This document shows, in pieces, positions 52,894 through 62,442 of a stretch of DNA of 64,000 bases. The stretch is from contig DBPX01000020.1 of the NCBI GenBank assembly GCA_002305045.1, positions 12,791 to 76,790 on the forward strand, in the 5' to 3' direction. Position 1 is the stretch's first letter. Each line of letters opens with the position of its first letter. The notes below the pieces were generated by a model that worked only from the letters and a program-made list of their open reading frames with translations, did no database searches and was not told the origin of the DNA. Both the position numbers and the translations under genes were made by a program. The stretch comes from Ruminococcus sp. UBA1409 (GTDB lineage: Bacteria > Bacillota > Clostridia > Oscillospirales > Ruminococcaceae).

Positions 52894-54996
52894 TTATAGA
52901 TTAAAATCTTCAAGATACAAAAGTTCCATCGGTGCATCCGGCTGAGAAAGGATGCGCTTGGACTGACGCAGGATGGCTTTTTCCACCAGATTGCGGGCCA
53001 TGCGTCCATTGCCGTTTTCCCGCGCGTTTTCCGTCTGCTTGCGCGTGAAATAGGTGAGCAGAGGTTGTATGCAGCCTTCGTCCAGACGGTATCCCTTTTG
53101 GGATACCAGAAGCTTGGTGATGTCCAGCAGTTGTTGGGCAGTATAATCCGGAAATTCGATGATGTTGGGGAAACGGGAACGCAGGCCGGAATTGGCGGTG
53201 AGAAACTGCTGCATCTCTCTGGAATATCCGGCCAAAACTACCACCAGATCTTCCCGGTTATCCTCCATCCCTTTGACCAGCGTGTCGATGGCTTCCAGAC
53301 CGAAGGAATCGTCCTGTCCGCGATAGAGGGAGTAGGCTTCGTCGATAAAAAGTACTCCACCCAGAGCGGATTGAATGACCTGTGTGGTCAGGGGCGCAGT
53401 ATGCCCCACATATCTGCCGACCAGGTCGGCGCGGCTTACTTCCACCAGCTGTCCGCCGGAGAGGGCGCCAATGGCCTTGAGATACCGCGCCATCAGTCGG
53501 GCAATGGTGGTTTTGCCGGTACCGGGATTGCCGGTAAAGATCATATGCATGGAAGGGACGGAGGAGGAAAGTCCTTTCTCCCGGCGCAGCGAGAGCACTC
53601 GATAATGATTTTCCAGTGCCAGGACATATTCTTTCACCTGTTCCAGGCCTACGATCTCCCGCAGTTGGGACTTTACCCGCTCTAACTCGCCCTGGTATTC
53701 TTTGGGCAGCAGTGCAAAGAGGGGACGGGGTTGGGGCTGATCAAACCATATCATCGGTTCTGGAGAGCCAGGCAGCACAGAGAGGGGACATGGGACCGGC
53801 AGATCCTCCCGCAGACGGTATTCTGCCAGCGCCCGATGACAGCGCTGCGCTGCCTGGGACAGACTGTGAACTCCCTGAGAGAGGGTGAAGGTGGTCAGCA
53901 GATATTGGGCCAAGTATTGGGTGGAGATCTCATCCATGCAAAATCCTAAGGACTTTTCTGCTCGCTCCTGAAGCTGGCGGGCCATTTTTTGAGCAATCTG
54001 TTCCAGCGCTTCACGGGAGAGGGAGGTGGTTGCGCACCGGTCGTCCATGGCGTTGAGAAAGGAGGCGCCCATCACGTCCGCCACCTTTTCTTCCCCCCAG
54101 CCGCCCTGGAAGAGAAATACCAGATATTTTCCCGCTGGGGTCAGAGTTCCTACAGCGCCGGGGGTCAGAGCGCTGCCTGCCTCCACCAGTATGCCGTTTT
54201 GTTCCACATAGCGTTTGTCCAGACGAAGGATTCCTTCCCGCACCAGACGGGTTACCATGCTGCGAACCGCAGGGTGGCAGCTTTCCAGATGTTCCATCAG
54301 CAGCACCGAGGATTTTTGCTGGAGCGCCCGATAGAGATCCTGTAGAAATAGTCGGGTATCCTCCTGTTCGCCATACAGGGAAAGGTCCAGTGTCTCAATC
54401 TGTCCACTGGGAAGCACTCCTCGCAGTGCCAGCTGCTGTACCATGGCGTTAAGTCCTTCGTGACGCCCGCTGCCATTGGGACCGGTGATCATCAGCTGTC
54501 CCATAGCACGGTCCTTGCTGCGCTCCATCACAAAAGGGCGTTTGAAGGCGATCACCAGTCCCTGCAGATACTCCTCCTGCCCGATTACCTGGGGTTGTAT
54601 CGCCTGCACCAGACCGGAAAACGCAGCCAATCGTTTGGCGGTATACTCCTGCTGCCACAGATGTTTGACGTTGGGATGGAAGGAAACGGCACTCTGTCCC
54701 ACTGTGCTGTCTTGGATCAAATGGCTGCGGATCTCCTCCAGCTGTGCCTGGGTATCTCGGATGACGGCGTTGAGAGAATCCTTCTTCTGCTGTTGCAGGG
54801 AGGATGATGAGGTGGAGGGCTGGTCCCGTTGAATATGGCGGATGGCCTTGGCATTTTCTTGTTCCAATGTTTCCATACGGCGGCGAATTCGCTGTTTCTC
54901 CTCCTGGGAGACCGCATCAGGGTTGGCTTTCGGCTTTTCATCATCGCCGGTATCAAAAAATATCGAACGCATCAAAGCGTCAAAGTCATTGTTCAT
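52894..54996 (-). CDS. Two-AAA-domain ATPase with CbbX/SpoVK-type C-terminal module
   Basis: A 700-residue protein. A charged Gln/Ser-rich helical start (1-100) precedes a ClpB-like first ATPase domain (about 130-390). There Walker A is altered to GPNGSGRHEG (172-181) and Walker B to LLMEHLES, so it probably does not hydrolyse ATP. The second domain (about 440-695) is an intact CbbX/SpoVK-type AAA: GNPGTGKTT at 489-497, VLFIDEAYSL, a sensor in LVVVLAGYS and the Arg finger stretch RSRFPN. SpoVK-like proteins appear in sporulation and CbbX in Rubisco activation; neither context is present. I infer a protein-remodelling role. The ATG at 54996 is preferred over a 22-codon extension. Confidence 0.8.
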   Translation of the reverse strand: MNNDFDALMRSIFFDTGDDEKPKANPDAVSQEEKQRIRRRMETLEQENAKAIRHIQRDQPSTSSSSLQQQKKDSLNAVIRDTQAQLEEIRSHLIQDSTVGQSAVSFHPNVKHLWQQEYTAKRLAAFSGLVQAIQPQVIGQEEYLQGLVIAFKRPFVMERSKDRAMGQLMITGPNGSGRHEGLNAMVQQLALRGVLPSGQIETLDLSLYGEQEDTRLFLQDLYRALQQKSSVLLMEHLESCHPAVRSMVTRLVREGILRLDKRYVEQNGILVEAGSALTPGAVGTLTPAGKYLVFLFQGGWGEEKVADVMGASFLNAMDDRCATTSLSREALEQIAQKMARQLQERAEKSLGFCMDEISTQYLAQYLLTTFTLSQGVHSLSQAAQRCHRALAEYRLREDLPVPCPLSVLPGSPEPMIWFDQPQPRPLFALLPKEYQGELERVKSQLREIVGLEQVKEYVLALENHYRVLSLRREKGLSSSVPSMHMIFTGNPGTGKTTIARLMARYLKAIGALSGGQLVEVSRADLVGRYVGHTAPLTTQVIQSALGGVLFIDEAYSLYRGQDDSFGLEAIDTLVKGMEDNREDLVVVLAGYSREMQQFLTANSGLRSRFPNIIEFPDYTAQQLLDITKLLVSQKGYRLDEGCIQPLLTYFTRKQTENARENGNGRMARNLVEKAILRQSKRILSQPDAPMELLYLEDFNL

Positions 54997-55302
54997 GGAT
55001 GTTCCCTCTTTGGATTGTGGTGTTACCGAAAAACCGCTTTGGCGGTGTCCGGCCGGATTCAAACGAAAAAATACCTATGATACAGATATTCTATCACGGT
55101 TACCCTTTTTCCGCCAGCCCTGCAATGGAAATCGACAGCGAAATATGCTATAATCTGCTTGTATGTATCCTTGCCGTCTGGCAGAGAAGGAGCGGATGCC
55201 TCCTTTCTAGTTTTACACTGCTGTGCCCTTTTTATCACAGGGGCTGTGGATGGATGCAAAAGAAATTTTGGACGCAATTTTTCCGGAAAGGATTTTTCTT
55301 TT

Positions 55303-56616
55303 ATGAGAGCTGCTTTTTATACCCTTGGCTGTAAGGTCAATCAGTATGAGACACAGATTTTACAGCAATATTTTTCCGCGGAGGGCTTTGATATTGTGGA
55401 GCCGGAGGACGACGCGGACGTGTATGTGGTCAATTCCTGTACCGTGACGGCGTCGGGAGACAAAAAATCCCGTCAGGCGCTGCGGCATTTTAAACGTCAA
55501 AACCCCGCGGCGGTGACGGTTCTTACCGGCTGCTTTCCCCAGGCGTTTCCCGATGCCGCCCAGCAGATTCCGGAGGCGGATGTGATTACCGGTTCCTACA
55601 ACCGTGCCTCGGTGCTGGAGGCGGTGAAACAGCGGCTGGCGACAGGGGAGCGGGTGGTGCGCATCACTCCACATCCCCAGGGCGTCCACCGGCGGGAAGC
55701 CTCCTTTGAGCAGATGAAAGCCACCGCCATGCATGAGCGCACCCGCGCTTTTGTCAAGATTCAGGACGGCTGCGACCGTTTCTGTTCCTACTGTATCATT
55801 CCTATGGCTCGAGGTCCGGTGCGCTCCAAACCTTTGGAGGAGATTCGGGAGGAGCTTACCGCTTTGGCCAAGGCGGGCTACCGGGAGGTGGTGCTGGTGG
55901 GCATCAATCTTCCCTGCTATGGTTCGGATTTGGGGCTTCGGCTGTTGGATGCGGTCTCGCTGGCCTGCAATATTCCCGGTATCTCCCGGGTACGTCTGGG
56001 TTCCCTGGAGCCGGAACTGCTCACCCCGGAGGATATCGCCGCTATGGCGGCAATGCCCAGCTTTTGCCCACAGTTCCATCTGTCGCTGCAAAGCGGATGC
56101 GATGCGACGCTGCGGCGGATGAACCGCCATTACGATACCGCCGAATACCGGCGGATTGTGGAAAATCTCCGGGCAGCTTTCCCCAATCCCTCCATCACCA
56201 CCGACATTATGGTTGGCTTTGCCGGGGAAACGGAGGAGGAGTTTGCCCAGTCTCTGGACTTCGCCCGGGAGATTGGGTTTGCCAAAGCCCATGTTTTTGC
56301 CTATTCCATCCGCCCGGGAACCCGCGCCGCGTCGATGCCGGGACAGCTGACCAACGCCTGCAAGGAACAGCGCAGCGCGGCTATGATCGCCGTCACCGAC
56401 GCCACCAGGAAAGAGTTTTTGCAGCGCCAGGTCGGTTTGGTGGAGGAGGTACTGTTTGAGACCAGCACGGCTGGCGGAATGTACCACGGATATACCCCCA
56501 ACTACACCCCGGTGGCGGTTGCGTCGCTGGAAAATCTCTGCGGCCGGCTCTGTAACGTGCGGATTACCGGTCTCAGCCAGGATGGAGATGGCTGTGTGGG
56601 AACGGTGGAAATGTAA
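55303..56616 (+). CDS. mtaB: tRNA t6A37 methylthiotransferase MtaB
   Basis: A 437-residue radical-SAM methylthiotransferase. The N-terminal UPF0004 cluster ligands lie in LGCKVNQYE, VNSCTVT and LTGCFPQ. The radical-SAM CX3CX2C motif is CDRFCSYC (followed by IIPMARGPVRS). A C-terminal TRAM-like domain follows (about 375-435). The opening TLGCKVNQYE marks MtaB rather than MiaB or RimO. It makes ms2t6A at position 37 of tRNAs reading ANN codons. The ATG at 55303 follows GAAAGGA; 48 upstream codons are open but unsupported. Confidence 0.93.
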   Translation: MRAAFYTLGCKVNQYETQILQQYFSAEGFDIVEPEDDADVYVVNSCTVTASGDKKSRQALRHFKRQNPAAVTVLTGCFPQAFPDAAQQIPEADVITGSYNRASVLEAVKQRLATGERVVRITPHPQGVHRREASFEQMKATAMHERTRAFVKIQDGCDRFCSYCIIPMARGPVRSKPLEEIREELTALAKAGYREVVLVGINLPCYGSDLGLRLLDAVSLACNIPGISRVRLGSLEPELLTPEDIAAMAAMPSFCPQFHLSLQSGCDATLRRMNRHYDTAEYRRIVENLRAAFPNPSITTDIMVGFAGETEEEFAQSLDFAREIGFAKAHVFAYSIRPGTRAASMPGQLTNACKEQRSAAMIAVTDATRKEFLQRQVGLVEEVLFETSTAGGMYHGYTPNYTPVAVASLENLCGRLCNVRITGLSQDGDGCVGTVEM

Positions 56617-56705
56617 AAAAGATTCTGTGTACCGCTTTTCCGTCGGCGTTGTTCCCATGGTGTTCTGATGAATCGCTTCACCAAATCTTGAATAACAGAA
56701 TTTTT

Positions 56706-56753
56706 CCGGCAGACGTCTGGCCTTTCAGGTAGACTGTCTGCCGGGATTTTTTT
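56706..56753 (+). terminator. Terminator downstream of mtaB
   Basis: CCGGCAGAC arm pairs with GTCTGCCGG with a small bulge, followed by seven T. Confidence 0.8.
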
Positions 56754-56823
56754 CGCTCGGAAGAAAAGGGTGGGAGAGAAGGAAAAAATTTTTTGTAAAG
56801 TTGGACAGGTGGAAAAATAGGGA

Positions 56824-56857
56824 TAAAAAAAGGGCTCTCCCCCAATGGGAAGAGCCC
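56824..56857 (-). terminator. Terminator of the feo operon
   Basis: A minus-strand GGGCTCT / AGAGCCC stem followed by seven T. Confidence 0.88.
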
Positions 56858-56870
56858 AAGTTTGCCTTCT

Positions 56871-57029
56871 TTACTTTGAAGAATGGCCGCAGGAACAGCT
56901 TTTAGAGCCGCACGATTTGGCTGCCGGGCAGCCAATGCATTTGGCGCCGGATTTTTTGGCTTTATAGACATACCTTGCAGCGGCAGCCAAAATGATGACA
57001 ATCACGGCAATCGCAATCCAGTTTGTCAT
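56871..57029 (-). CDS. FeoB-associated Cys-rich membrane protein
   Basis: A 52-residue peptide: one membrane helix (WIAIAVIVIILAAAARYVY) and a Cys-rich tail CIGCPAAKSCGSKSCSCGH. This is the FeoB-associated family (PF12669-like) found at the end of Firmicute feo operons, thought to assist iron handling by FeoB, perhaps in the place of FeoC. The stop of feoB is 3 bases before its ATG. Confidence 0.9.
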   Translation of the reverse strand: MTNWIAIAVIVIILAAAARYVYKAKKSGAKCIGCPAAKSCGSKSCSCGHSSK

Positions 57030-57031
57030 GC

Positions 57032-59032
57032 TTACTTCACCCCGCTCAAAGCATATTCACGTTTCAGATCCTTTTCCGCTTTGGTGCACAGATAGATCAC
57101 AATAGCGGCAAAAACGATCACAGCTACCAAACCGGGGAAGAATCCAGCACCTACCGAACCGGTGGTGATCATTGTGCCAATCTGGTATACCAGATATCCT
57201 ACCGTATAACCGGTACCCAGCTGCAATCCGATACCACCCCAAAGCCACTTGGCGCTTTTCATCTCCGCATTCATGGCGCCGATGGCGGCAAAGCAGGGAG
57301 GGGTATACAGGTTAAACATCATATATGCCAGTGCGGCAACTTTGGTGATGGCCATAATTCCGGCAACCTCTGCACCGCTGCCTTCCAGCAGTGCCAATTC
57401 TTCGGTGTCGATGAGGTTTTCCAGTCCCACAAAGCAGACCGCCAGGGTACCTACCACATTTTCTTTGGCGATAAAGCCGGTGACAGCGGCGGCAGCCAGC
57501 TGCCAGGAGAGAACCCCCACAATGGGGATGAGCAAATAGGCAAAGGGACCAGCGATGGAGGCGAGGATGGAACTGTCCGCCGTCTCGGCGATCTGGAAGT
57601 TCCAGCTAAAGGTCTGCATAATCTGTACGGCGGTGTTACACAGCAGGATGATGGTGGCAGCTTTTACAATGTAAGCCCAGCCCCGGCTGCACATGGAGAG
57701 GAAGGCACGGGGGAGGGAAGGCACCTTATATTCCGGCAGCTCGATGATAAAGAAGGATTTTCGGGATTTGTATCCGGCGATTTTATTGACCAGCAGCGCT
57801 CCCAAGAAGATCAGCACAATGCCGGAGAGATACGCTACGGTGCTGACCCAACCCGCATTGTCGAAAAATGCGCCGGCAAACAGGGCGATCACCGGGATTT
57901 TGGCTCCGCAGGGCATAAAGGGCGCCAGCATGGCAGTAGCTCTGCGTTCCCGCTCGTTGCGGATGGTACGGGTGGCCATAACGCCGGGTACCGCGCAGCC
58001 CACAGTGATGACAAACGGAATCACCGATTTTCCCGAAAGTCCAACCTTTTTGAAGATCGGGTCCAGCACCACCGAGACGCGGGCCATATAACCGCAGTCC
58101 TCCAGCAGCGCGATGAGGAAATACATCACCATCACCAGCGGCAGGAAACCGATTACCGCAATCACACCGCCGATCATACCATCCACCAGCAGCGCGGAGA
58201 GCAGGGGGGAGGCGCCCTCCATCTGTGCTCCTACCCATCCCTGGAAGGTTTCCAGCCAGCCGACCAGCGTATCGGCCACCAAAGGCCCTACCCAAACCTG
58301 AGAGATCTGGAATACAAAGAACATGACCACAGCAAAGATGGGGATGCCAAGAATTTTGTTGGTGAGGATGGCGTCAATCTGATCTCCGGTACCTTTATCC
58401 TTGGTCAAGATTTTGCGTTGTTCCACCTGGGAAACCAGCTTATTGACAAACGCAAAACGTCTGCGGTCAGCCGCTTCCACAGCATGTTTATCGGTCAGGT
58501 CAATTTCCCCCTGAACATAGGGAGCCGGTTGGTATTCTCCCTGAAGGGAGACGGCGGCGTTGACCACCTCTTGTAGACCGCTGGCAGAGGTGGAAACGGT
58601 TTCTATCACCGGACATCCCAGCTTTTGGGATAGGGCTTGCACATCGATAACGGTTTCCTTTTTGGTGTTGATATCGCTTTTGTTCAGCGCAACCACCACA
58701 GGAATCCCCAGTTCCAACAGCTGGGTGGTGAAAAACAGGCTGCGGCTCAGGTTGGTGGCGTCCACAATATTGATGATAACGTCCGGCTTTTCGTTTCTGA
58801 CATAGGAGCTGGTAATGCTTTCCTCAGAGGTAAAAGGGGACATGGAGTAGGCGCCGGGGAGATCTACTGCTATGAGTTCTTCCGCCGTATTGCTATAAGT
58901 TTTTTTAATAGGGTGTTCTTTGCGCTCCACCGTAACGCCTGCCCAGTTTCCCACCTTTTCATTGCGCCCCGTCAATGCATTGTACATGGTGGTCTTTCCG
59001 GAGTTTGGGTTACCTGTCAAAGCAATTCTCAT
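57032..59032 (-). CDS. feoB: Ferrous iron transporter FeoB
   Basis: A 666-residue Fe(II) transporter. The N-terminal G-protein domain has G1 GNPNSGKTT (7-15), the switch stretch GNWAGVTVE, DLPGAYSM (G3) and NKSD (G4). Then come a helical GDI-type spacer and the membrane domain with Gate motifs (CGAKIPV and PFVITVGCAVPGVMATRTI). The length is near the low end of the usual 650-770. The ATG at 59032 follows AAAGGAGG. A perfect palindrome stands between it and feoA. Confidence 0.95.
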   Translation of the reverse strand: MRIALTGNPNSGKTTMYNALTGRNEKVGNWAGVTVERKEHPIKKTYSNTAEELIAVDLPGAYSMSPFTSEESITSSYVRNEKPDVIINIVDATNLSRSLFFTTQLLELGIPVVVALNKSDINTKKETVIDVQALSQKLGCPVIETVSTSASGLQEVVNAAVSLQGEYQPAPYVQGEIDLTDKHAVEAADRRRFAFVNKLVSQVEQRKILTKDKGTGDQIDAILTNKILGIPIFAVVMFFVFQISQVWVGPLVADTLVGWLETFQGWVGAQMEGASPLLSALLVDGMIGGVIAVIGFLPLVMVMYFLIALLEDCGYMARVSVVLDPIFKKVGLSGKSVIPFVITVGCAVPGVMATRTIRNERERRATAMLAPFMPCGAKIPVIALFAGAFFDNAGWVSTVAYLSGIVLIFLGALLVNKIAGYKSRKSFFIIELPEYKVPSLPRAFLSMCSRGWAYIVKAATIILLCNTAVQIMQTFSWNFQIAETADSSILASIAGPFAYLLIPIVGVLSWQLAAAAVTGFIAKENVVGTLAVCFVGLENLIDTEELALLEGSGAEVAGIMAITKVAALAYMMFNLYTPPCFAAIGAMNAEMKSAKWLWGGIGLQLGTGYTVGYLVYQIGTMITTGSVGAGFFPGLVAVIVFAAIVIYLCTKAEKDLKREYALSGVK

Positions 59033-59080
59033 ATTGGTTCCTCCTTTATCCGAAAAAAATTTCGGTTTGTTACAAATATC

Positions 59081-59110
59081 CCGTACGGTTATCATATGCT
59101 AACCGTACGG
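59081..59110 (-). promoter_or_regulatory. Palindromic operator between feoA and feoB
   Basis: Perfect 11-bp arms (CCGTACGGTTA / TAACCGTACGG) with an 8-bp centre. The core GGTTA-N8-TAACC repeats the motif at the feoA promoter, so the same regulator likely binds both. Confidence 0.8.
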
Positions 59111-59155
59111 CAAAAAAGGAAGGCATTCCCAAATACAGGAGCCTTGCCTTTTCTA

Positions 59156-59368
59156 TCATATCTCAATAGCCTCCGCCAGTTGGTTGTCGATGTTGTAACG
59201 TCCATCCTTGATGGAGACAACACAGCTACCTTTTAGGTGGGATACCACCGTAATCGGTTCCCCGCTGTAACATCCCAGGGAGAAAAGGAATGCGTTTAAT
59301 TCCTCATCGTCTGTGGCAATGGTACGGATGGTGTACTCTTTTCCCTCCAAAGCATGGGTTAAATTCAT
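59156..59368 (-). CDS. feoA: FeoA, ferrous iron transport accessory protein
   Basis: A 70-residue SH3-like protein (MNLTHALEGKEYTIRTI ... LGCYSGEPITVVSHLKGSCVVSIKDGRYNIDNQLAEAIEI), matching FeoA. It assists FeoB in the cytoplasm. The ATG at 59368 is placed after an AGGTAGGTGA site; a GTG three codons earlier is possible. It is 123 bp upstream of feoB, a longer gap than usual because of the internal operator. Confidence 0.9.
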   Translation of the reverse strand: MNLTHALEGKEYTIRTIATDDEELNAFLFSLGCYSGEPITVVSHLKGSCVVSIKDGRYNIDNQLAEAIEI

Positions 59369-59404
59369 TTGTCTCACCTACCTTTTTGTATCAGGGTCCT
59401 ATTT

Positions 59405-59492
59405 CAGTTAGCTCTGGGTAACTTATGGCGCAACAAAACGGTTAGCATTAACTAACCACACATATAATACCTTGTTATTTTCTGTTTGTCAA
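59405..59492 (-). promoter_or_regulatory. feoA promoter with metalloregulator-like operator
   Basis: On the minus strand TTGACA (59487-59492), 17 bp and TATTAT (59464-59469). The palindrome GGTTAG-CATTAA-CTAACC (59440-59457) covers the transcription start. It shares GGTTA-N8-TAACC with the feoA-feoB operator. A weaker third copy, AGTTA-N8-TAACT, lies at 59405-59422. The pattern suits a DtxR/IdeR-type iron repressor, though the family cannot be proved from the site. Confidence 0.8.
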
Positions 59493-59603
59493 GCATTTCC
59501 AGAGAATATTTTTTTGGCCTGACGGTCAACCGGCCCCTTTTTAGAAGGGAGCTTGACACAACAAGGTCCCGCACTTTCGTGCAGGACCAATGTGATGTAT
59601 GTT

Positions 59604-62441
59604 TTAGGGCAGCTGAAGGGTCAATCCTTGGGATAAGACGGAAAGCTGTTCTGGGGAGAGAAATCCGCTGTGCAGGATGATTTCTATAAAGTATGGCATG
59701 ACTGTCCAGTCATATCCCAGCAGACAGTCCTTATGCTGCCACGGGACAGAGGCGGCAGCATCGCCGGTGCGCAGATCCTGCCATACATACTGTGCAGTGG
59801 CAGTCGCGCCAGTGTCGGAGAAAGCTTGCACCTGATAGGCTTCATATCCGGCATGGTTGGCCAGTGCGACGGTGGAGAAGATCTGCATGGGAAGGGTGTT
59901 GGCCGCCGTATCGATGCCCTCAAGAATTTGCGGGTCGTTGGTGCCAAAGGGATACAGCTGTATGGTACCAACGGTTGTAGATCCGTCGAGAATATCCAGA
60001 GCGGGAAGTCCGTAGGCGGATTGCGCCGATGGGGTCAGCGTCAGTTGTGCGGGCAGTGGCAGGGAGACGGCTGCCTGTGTTGCATCTGAAAAGGTGTAGA
60101 GTAAAACCGTTTTGTTTTCCTGCTGCTGTACCGCAACCGATGCAGGGGTATACCCCGCCGGCTGTTCATAGGAGAAGGGAGCGGTAAGCTTCAGAAAATC
60201 GGCGGCATATTGCTGATAGGTATTGTCACCCGTTTGGGTCATAAAGGCCACCCGCAGCATCAGTTCGTTCAGCGTTCCTCTTTGGCTTTCCAGTGTTCCC
60301 CGGTAGCTTTCCCCGGGAACCCAATCGGTTTCCCGGTCCAGCAGCCGCTGGACCGAATAGGTGGCGGGATCGGTCTCAAAGGTGGCGTTTAGGGAGATGG
60401 TCAGCTGGGTATTTTCATCCTGGGAAACTGGAATGGTGTCAGGCAATGCAAAGGAGACGGTTTGGTCGCTGTGCAGGGTCAAAGTTGCCAGGGTCTGGGC
60501 GATGAAGTCCGCCGCTGTTTCCGGTGTCAGCGTCGGGTCAGAGGAAAGGGTTGTCTGCGCTGTGATGGCAAAAGCGTTTCCCTCCCACTGTGCCAGATAG
60601 GATCGAAGGGTACCAGCGGCGTTGTCATATTGGGCAAAGGTGAAGCTGTCGGTACCCACCTGCTCAAACAAAGGGGAGAAGGTGTGACCGCTGACCATCA
60701 AAGGCTGCCCAGGGGTGAGGACCGACAAATTTCCGTCTTCATCCACCGAGAACAGCATACAGCTGCTGGCATTGCTGGACGCCCATTGTGCCAGTGCGAA
60801 ATCCTGCTGGCCGTCTCCGTTGTAGTCTGCGAGGGAGAAGGAAAACCCCGGTGCAAAGTTGAGGGTATCTCCATCCAAACTCATAGGCAGAAGCTGGTCA
60901 TTTTCCAGTGTGGAGAGAAGCGTTTCTCCCCGATATACCGAAAGTTCGTATTCCCCTCGGTAGTTTTCATCGTAAACGCCTCCTCCTGGGGCGGTTTCCT
61001 CCTGGGAGAAGTGGTATCCGTTCAGCAGTATCAATCGCAGCTGCATACCGTTTCCAATGTTGTGCTCAGAGATGGTCAGATTTTCCACCGGCTCCCCAAT
61101 CTCTGCTGATTCATTGCTGGCAGAATCCAGGGATTGAGCGGATTCCAGGGCAAGGGAAACAGCGTTTTCATAGCTGTCCCGCTGGGTGCGGTACCAGCGG
61201 ATATCCTCATGGTACGCAACCTTGGCCAAACGGGATTTTTGGTAGATGGTAATCCGATAGGAATCGGAGAGGACAAACTCAATGGAACCCGGACTGGGCA
61301 GGGTAGTATCCCATGGTTCTCCCCGTCTTTGCCACTGGGCTGTGTCCAGATAGTTTGCCACGTCGCTTCCCCGAACCTCCCCAATTTTAATCAGCCCGTC
61401 GGCGTTATCTTCGGCAGAGGGGTAATAGATCACCGTCAGGGAGGATTGGGAAGCGGCAACACTGACAGCATTTTGATAATTTAGGAACGACAAATCGGGT
61501 GTTTCTTCGGCGGGATTGGTCAGAAAGCAGACCGCCACAGTGATACACACCATCAGCGCCAGCAGAATCATCCAAAAAGCCGGCTTGCGGTACCGGAGTA
61601 CCGATTGGATTCTCTTTTTCACCGATCCTTCTCCAAAGGCCAGCGGGCAGGCAGCGATGGATTTGTGCTGCACACTACAGCAGAGCAGTGCCTGAGAGTA
61701 GTCGGCTCGCTGCGCTGGGGTAAGGTTTCGGATCACTTTTTGGTCGCAGGCCAGCTCGATGTCCCGGCATAGCAGGATATAGGCAAGCCAAATCAGGGGA
61801 TTAAACCAGTGAACGGTCAGCAGCAGAAATCCCAGCGGTTTCCACCAGTGGTCTTTCCGGCGGATGTGGGTTTGTTCGTGGGTGATGACCGGGAGCAGGT
61901 ATTGCTGCTCCAAGCGAAAGGGAAGATAGATTTTCGGGCGAAAGATTCCCAAAACGAAAGGGGTCTGTATCTGTTCGCTCTGAAAAATATTATCCTGCAA
62001 CAGCACGGCGGTACCGATTTTTCTATGCAGATGCCAGCAGCTCAGCGCCATATAGCAGAGCATCAGTACCATCCCCGCTCCCCAGATCAACGAGAGAACC
62101 GGCAGGATCACCTGTAATGGGTTGGCGCTGGCGGCCGGGGAGGGGGCAAAGGAGTGGGTGATGACCGGATTCACAGCGTTGTTTATGGCTGGAATGCCGG
62201 TTTGCAGGGAGGGGTTGGGGTCCAGCATAATGTCAGGACTGACGGTTTCACCGCTGGGAATCAGGCTCAGAGCACTTTGGATGGAGAGAGGGCAGAGCAG
62301 CCGCAGCGCTACCAGTCCCCACAGCAGAACCTTGACCCAATGGGGAAATTTTGCCAGCAGCGGTCGAAGTATCACCACAGCCAGTACCATCCAGCCGGCG
62401 GATATGCTCATATTCACAATCTTGATAAACCAGTCGGTCAT
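59604..62441 (-). CDS. BlaR1/MecR1-type M56 sensor protease with very large external domain
   Basis: A 945-residue signal transducer. Helices lie at about 10-28, 35-52, 108-130 and 290-308. The zinc-protease motif HEQTH is at 188-192, followed by the M56 stretch HWFNPLIWLAYILLCRDIELACDQKV. The external C-terminal part (about 310-945, some 635 residues) is far longer than the roughly 260-residue penicillin-binding domain of BlaR1 and shows none of its S-x-x-K/SxN motifs. It has a lipoprotein-like or FG-GAP-like stretch (SLADYNGDGQQDFALAQW). The ligand is therefore probably not a beta-lactam. The repressor gene precedes it immediately. Confidence 0.87.
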   Translation of the reverse strand: MTDWFIKIVNMSISAGWMVLAVVILRPLLAKFPHWVKVLLWGLVALRLLCPLSIQSALSLIPSGETVSPDIMLDPNPSLQTGIPAINNAVNPVITHSFAPSPAASANPLQVILPVLSLIWGAGMVLMLCYMALSCWHLHRKIGTAVLLQDNIFQSEQIQTPFVLGIFRPKIYLPFRLEQQYLLPVITHEQTHIRRKDHWWKPLGFLLLTVHWFNPLIWLAYILLCRDIELACDQKVIRNLTPAQRADYSQALLCCSVQHKSIAACPLAFGEGSVKKRIQSVLRYRKPAFWMILLALMVCITVAVCFLTNPAEETPDLSFLNYQNAVSVAASQSSLTVIYYPSAEDNADGLIKIGEVRGSDVANYLDTAQWQRRGEPWDTTLPSPGSIEFVLSDSYRITIYQKSRLAKVAYHEDIRWYRTQRDSYENAVSLALESAQSLDSASNESAEIGEPVENLTISEHNIGNGMQLRLILLNGYHFSQEETAPGGGVYDENYRGEYELSVYRGETLLSTLENDQLLPMSLDGDTLNFAPGFSFSLADYNGDGQQDFALAQWASSNASSCMLFSVDEDGNLSVLTPGQPLMVSGHTFSPLFEQVGTDSFTFAQYDNAAGTLRSYLAQWEGNAFAITAQTTLSSDPTLTPETAADFIAQTLATLTLHSDQTVSFALPDTIPVSQDENTQLTISLNATFETDPATYSVQRLLDRETDWVPGESYRGTLESQRGTLNELMLRVAFMTQTGDNTYQQYAADFLKLTAPFSYEQPAGYTPASVAVQQQENKTVLLYTFSDATQAAVSLPLPAQLTLTPSAQSAYGLPALDILDGSTTVGTIQLYPFGTNDPQILEGIDTAANTLPMQIFSTVALANHAGYEAYQVQAFSDTGATATAQYVWQDLRTGDAAASVPWQHKDCLLGYDWTVMPYFIEIILHSGFLSPEQLSVLSQGLTLQLP

Positions 62442-62442
62442 A

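Noticed and set aside
57023..58576. A plus-strand frame of more than 500 codons opposite feoB
   Set aside because: feoB is complete on the other strand; the frame is His/Gly/Gln-rich low-complexity sequence typical of an antisense shadow.
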